Program-made: the position numbers and the translations under genes
Assembly: GCA_003162555.1 (NCBI GenBank)
Contig: PMNQ01000044.1
Location: 1 to 10,287 of the forward strand
Length of the DNA: 10,287 nt
Direction: 5' to 3'
DNA from: Gammaproteobacteria bacterium
GTDB taxonomy: Bacteria > Pseudomonadota > Gammaproteobacteria > Steroidobacterales > Steroidobacteraceae
Notes under the pieces: generated by a model
Seen by the model: the letters and a program-made list of their open reading frames with translations, nothing else
Databases searched by the model: none
What the model was told of the DNA's origin: nothing
Part shown: positions 8,018 to 10,287 of the stretch, in pieces
Position numbering within the stretch: position 1 is the stretch's first letter
Layout of the letters: each line of letters opens with the position of its first letter

Positions 8018-8022
8018 AGGAA
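8017..8022 (+). promoter_or_regulatory. Ribosome binding site of algL
   Basis: AAGGAA begins on the last base of the algX stop and ends 9 bases before ATG 8032, a normal spacing. It confirms the algL start at the beginning of its signal peptide. Confidence 0.65.
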
Positions 8023-8031
8023 CCACCTGGC

Positions 8032-9156
8032 ATGCGCGCACATCTATCCATCCTGGTTCGCAGCGCGACTTCCTGGCGAGCGCTGGCACTTGCCGCAACG
8101 ATGCTGCTGATCGACAGCCCCGCGCCGGCCGCGGATCTGCAGCCGCCAGCCGGCTACTTTGCAGCGGTACGGCTCGGTCCGGGCCATTCTCCGCCCTGCG
8201 CGCCAGCGCCACAGCCGTTCACCGGGGCGCTCGATTTTCCGAGCAAGTACGCAGGTTCCGGAAAATCGCGCGATACGCTGAACCCGGAGTCCGACGAGCA
8301 GTACCAGCGCGCCACGCGCCCCATAGTCGACATGGAAAAGGGCTTCTCCGGACTGGTCACCAAATTCATGGCGTCGGGGGATCCGGCCCGACTGCAATGC
8401 GCGGTTGACTGGTTGTCGGCCTGGGCGGAGGCCCGCGCGCTGGAGGGCGACGCGGCCGATCACACGGGCCGGTCGATGCGGAAGTGGAGCCTCGCCAGCC
8501 TCAGCAGCGCCTATCTGCGCCTGAAATTTTCGTCTTCGGCGCCCCTGCAGGCCTACCCCCGCCAAGCGCTGCGAGCAGAGGCGTGGTTCGGAGAGGTCGC
8601 GGATCTCGTCAAGCGTGAATGGTCCCCGCACGACCCCATCGGCAAGATCAACAATCACTACTATTGGGCGGCCTGGGCGATGATGTCAGCGGGCGTTGCG
8701 ACCAACCGCCGCGATCTGTTCGACCAGTCGGTCGCGCTTTACCATGTGTTCGCGGCCCAGGTCGACGCGGACGGCTACCTGCCCAACGAGCTGGCGCGCG
8801 GCAGTCGCGCCGCGGAGTACCACAGCTACGCGCTGCTGCCGCTCGCGATGATTGCCGCCTTCGGCAAGGCGAACCATGTGGACCTCGCCACCGAGGGCGA
8901 TCAGGCGCTGGCGCGCCTGGCGCGCCGGGTGGTGCTGGCGCTGGATGAGCCCGCGAGCATCGCGGCCCGAGCCGGGGCCGACCAGCTTGCACCTGCCAAC
9001 ACGAATAACTCGGCGTGGGCCTGGCTGGAACCGTATTGCTGGACTGTGACCTGCGACCCGCCGCTGCGGACGCGCCTGTCGGCGCTGCGTCCGCTGGCCG
9101 TGACCCGGCTCGGCGGCAATCTGTCAGAGGTATTCTCCGGAGCCCAGGCACCGTGA
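8032..9156 (+). CDS. algL: Periplasmic alginate lyase AlgL (PL5 family)
   Basis: AlgL cleaves mannuronate linkages by beta-elimination and clears alginate that remains in the periplasm, a housekeeping role for the secretion machine. The 374 residues compare with 367 in P. aeruginosa. The signal peptide ends at about A33/A34, giving a mature start ADLQPPAGYFAAV that matches ADLVPPPGYYAAV in Pseudomonas. The all-alpha toroid is supported by DMEKGFSGLVTKFM, HTGRSMRKWSLASLS, LRLKFSSS and FLPNEL-like YLPNELARGSR. The PL5 active site is intact: NNHYYWAAW with H209 (His202 of P. aeruginosa) and the Tyr of YHSYALLPLAMIA (residues 263-266). The ending LEPYCW...C also fits the family's C-terminal disulfide. 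The stop overlaps the start of the next gene by 4 bases (GTGA). Confidence 0.97.
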   Translation: MRAHLSILVRSATSWRALALAATMLLIDSPAPAADLQPPAGYFAAVRLGPGHSPPCAPAPQPFTGALDFPSKYAGSGKSRDTLNPESDEQYQRATRPIVDMEKGFSGLVTKFMASGDPARLQCAVDWLSAWAEARALEGDAADHTGRSMRKWSLASLSSAYLRLKFSSSAPLQAYPRQALRAEAWFGEVADLVKREWSPHDPIGKINNHYYWAAWAMMSAGVATNRRDLFDQSVALYHVFAAQVDADGYLPNELARGSRAAEYHSYALLPLAMIAAFGKANHVDLATEGDQALARLARRVVLALDEPASIAARAGADQLAPANTNNSAWAWLEPYCWTVTCDPPLRTRLSALRPLAVTRLGGNLSEVFSGAQAP

Positions 9157-9983
9157 ACCGCAAGCGCGCCTGCGGCCAGGCCACCGCGGCGACCGTGCTG
9201 ATGATGCTCGCCCTGCAATTCGCCGCGCCGCCGGCCCACGCCATCGAGGTGGCATCCGGACTTGCATCCCTCAATCGCCTGTGCAGGTCCGCAATCGATC
9301 ATGGGGATAACGACGAGGCGCTGCGCACCTGTCATCGCGTCAGCAATGACGCCGCGCGTCTGGCGCCGGGCTCAAAGGAACACATTGCGAGCCTCATCAA
9401 TATCGGCGACATCAAGACTCAGGTCGAGAATTTCGTCGATGCCGATACGTACTATTCCGCCGCACTGGCGCTGATCGAGAAAGCCGACGGCGCGCAGAGC
9501 CCGCAGGCTGCCGCGTTGCTGGCGACACTGGTTGAGACCAAGGTCAGGCGCGGCAAGTTTCTCGACGCCGAGCTGCTGATGAAACGCCTGCTGACAACAC
9601 GCGAGGCAACCGCGGGCGCCCAGGACCCCGAAGTGGCGCTGCTCCGGATCCGCTACGCCGACTTGCTGACCGAAAGCCATCAGTTCCCAGAAGCCGAGCT
9701 TGCCTACAGCGCGGCCGTTGCTGTCCTGGCCGACGGCGGCGCCGCCACCGTAACCGCATATGCCATGGGTGTTCAGCATCTCGCCGAACTCTATGAACGC
9801 CGGGCGCAGTACCAGCAGGCTGAGCGCCAGTATCGGCTGCTGCTGCAGCTGGTCGAGCGCAACTGGCCGGGCAGCGCACGCCTGGCGGACACGCAGGATC
9901 GGCTGGGCTACGTCCGCGACCAGCAGGATAGCCGGCCGGGCGCACCTGCCCCGCCCGTGGAGAACGTCAATCGTTCGCCCTAG
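9153..9983 (+). CDS. Secreted TPR-repeat protein of unknown function in the alginate operon
   Basis: I do not recognise a named gene here. From GTG 9153 (in the GTGA overlap with the algL stop, GGAG at 9139-9142) the 276-residue product has a good signal peptide: basic start, LMMLALQFAA core and A-H-A30 cleavage before I31. The frame is open further left to 9015, but those codons lie over algL and would bury the signal peptide. The mature part is almost all helical tetratricopeptide repeats of about 42 residues, roughly 40-70, 83-115, 125-157, 167-198 and 207-240, with a last half-helix to about 260. They show the small/aromatic TPR pattern (for example the YERRAQYQQAERQYRLLL segment). Cys44 and Cys60 flank the first hairpin and could form a disulfide. 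The tail is Pro/Asp-rich. The Pseudomonas operon has no equivalent here. By context it may be a scaffold for AlgX/AlgF/AlgL or AlgK, but this is inference. Confidence 0.88.
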   Translation: MNRKRACGQATAATVLMMLALQFAAPPAHAIEVASGLASLNRLCRSAIDHGDNDEALRTCHRVSNDAARLAPGSKEHIASLINIGDIKTQVENFVDADTYYSAALALIEKADGAQSPQAAALLATLVETKVRRGKFLDAELLMKRLLTTREATAGAQDPEVALLRIRYADLLTESHQFPEAELAYSAAVAVLADGGAATVTAYAMGVQHLAELYERRAQYQQAERQYRLLLQLVERNWPGSARLADTQDRLGYVRDQQDSRPGAPAPPVENVNRSP

Positions 9984-10000
9984 CAGGACGGTCTGCTGCC

Positions 10001-10287
10001 ATGGTTTTCTCTTCCAACGTTTTCCTGTTCCTGTTCCTGCCAGGGTTCCTGGCCGTCTATTACCTCACTCCCAATCGCGGGCGGCTGCGCAATTGGGTCG
10101 TGCTGAGCGGCAGCTACGCCTTCTATGCCTGGTGGCGCCTCGATTTTGTCCTGTTGTTTGCGGCTGTGACGCTGTGGAATTACTGGATCGGCCTGACGAT
10201 CGCGCGCCACGGCGTGAAGACCAGGCGTGCACGCCACTGGATGGTGCTCGGCGTGACGGTAAACCTGCTGGTGCTGGGCTATTTCAA
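10001..10287 (+). CDS. algI: Alginate O-acetylation membrane protein AlgI (MBOAT), 5' part
   Basis: AlgI is a polytopic MBOAT-family inner-membrane protein that moves acetyl groups from a cytoplasmic donor to the periplasmic acetylation proteins. Only the first 95 codons lie in the window and the frame is open at the right edge. The start MVFSSNVFLFLFLPGFL is nearly identical to Pseudomonas AlgI, and the segments SYAFYAWWRLDF, FAAVTLWNYWIGL and LGVTVNLLVLGYF match equally well. These form the first membrane helices. The MBOAT catalytic histidine would lie further right and cannot be checked. ATG 10001 follows the TPR gene stop by 17 bases; AGGA at 9985-9988 is a possible but distant ribosome site. 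Residue identity leaves little doubt. Confidence 0.96.
   Translation, partial: MVFSSNVFLFLFLPGFLAVYYLTPNRGRLRNWVVLSGSYAFYAWWRLDFVLLFAAVTLWNYWIGLTIARHGVKTRRARHWMVLGVTVNLLVLGYF

Noticed and set aside
9015..9152. Longer version of the TPR protein starting inside algL
   Set aside because: These codons are read in a second frame over a well-conserved part of algL. The extension resembles no protein, and the GTG at 9153 begins a clean signal peptide.
9982..9997. Small inverted repeat (AGCAG/CTGCT) between the TPR gene and algI as a terminator or control hairpin
   Set aside because: The stem is only 5 base pairs with a 6-base loop and no following T run. It is too weak to call and sits within an evident operon.
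1..10287. CRISPR arrays, tRNA or rRNA genes, insertion sequences, phage attachment sites
   Set aside because: Reading both strands showed no repeat-spacer pattern, no RNA gene signature, no transposase and no flanking direct or inverted repeats. Nearly all bases are accounted for by alginate genes.

Overview
The window is an internal slice of a bacterial alginate (polymannuronate/guluronate exopolysaccharide) biosynthesis operon. All genes lie on the plus strand and are nearly contiguous. Reading left to right: alg44, algK, algE, algG, algF, algX, algL, an unnamed periplasmic TPR protein gene, and the first 95 codons of algI. Each alg gene was identified by recalled similarity to the Pseudomonas/Azotobacter proteins and by family motifs visible in the translation. 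No database search was run.

Organism: the DNA is visibly GC-rich with strong G/C third-position bias. A complete Pseudomonas-type alginate set points to a gammaproteobacterium. The order differs from the Pseudomonas operon (algD-8-44-K-E-G-X-L-I-J-F-A): algF sits between algG and algX, and an extra TPR gene lies between algL and algI. This suggests a lineage outside Pseudomonas/Azotobacter, which is inference.

Layout: bases 1-35 are the junction with the upstream gene, presumably alg8. From 36 to about 5940 are the core secretion and modification genes: alg44 (c-di-GMP receptor), algK (TPR scaffold), algE (outer-membrane porin) and algG (C5-epimerase). From 5970 to 9156 are algF and algX (O-acetylation) and algL (lyase). 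The TPR gene occupies 9153-9983, and algI (MBOAT acetyl-transfer protein) runs off the right edge from 10001. The longest gap is 31 bases. Three gene pairs overlap by 1-13 bases, and no internal promoter or terminator is evident, so the stretch looks like one translationally coupled transcript.

How they work together (family knowledge): Alg8 with Alg44 polymerises mannuronate across the inner membrane when c-di-GMP binds the PilZ domain. AlgG epimerises residues to guluronate. AlgI, AlgF and AlgX, normally with AlgJ, acetylate the polymer. AlgL degrades polymer stranded in the periplasm. AlgK and AlgE form the outer-membrane exit. The main candidate for something undescribed is the secreted TPR protein, which has no counterpart in the Pseudomonas operon. 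Other oddities are an AlgK whose lipobox cysteine position reads Trp, a roughly 63-residue acidic/Ala/Pro insert in AlgK, and an AlgE that ends in Asp rather than an aromatic residue.
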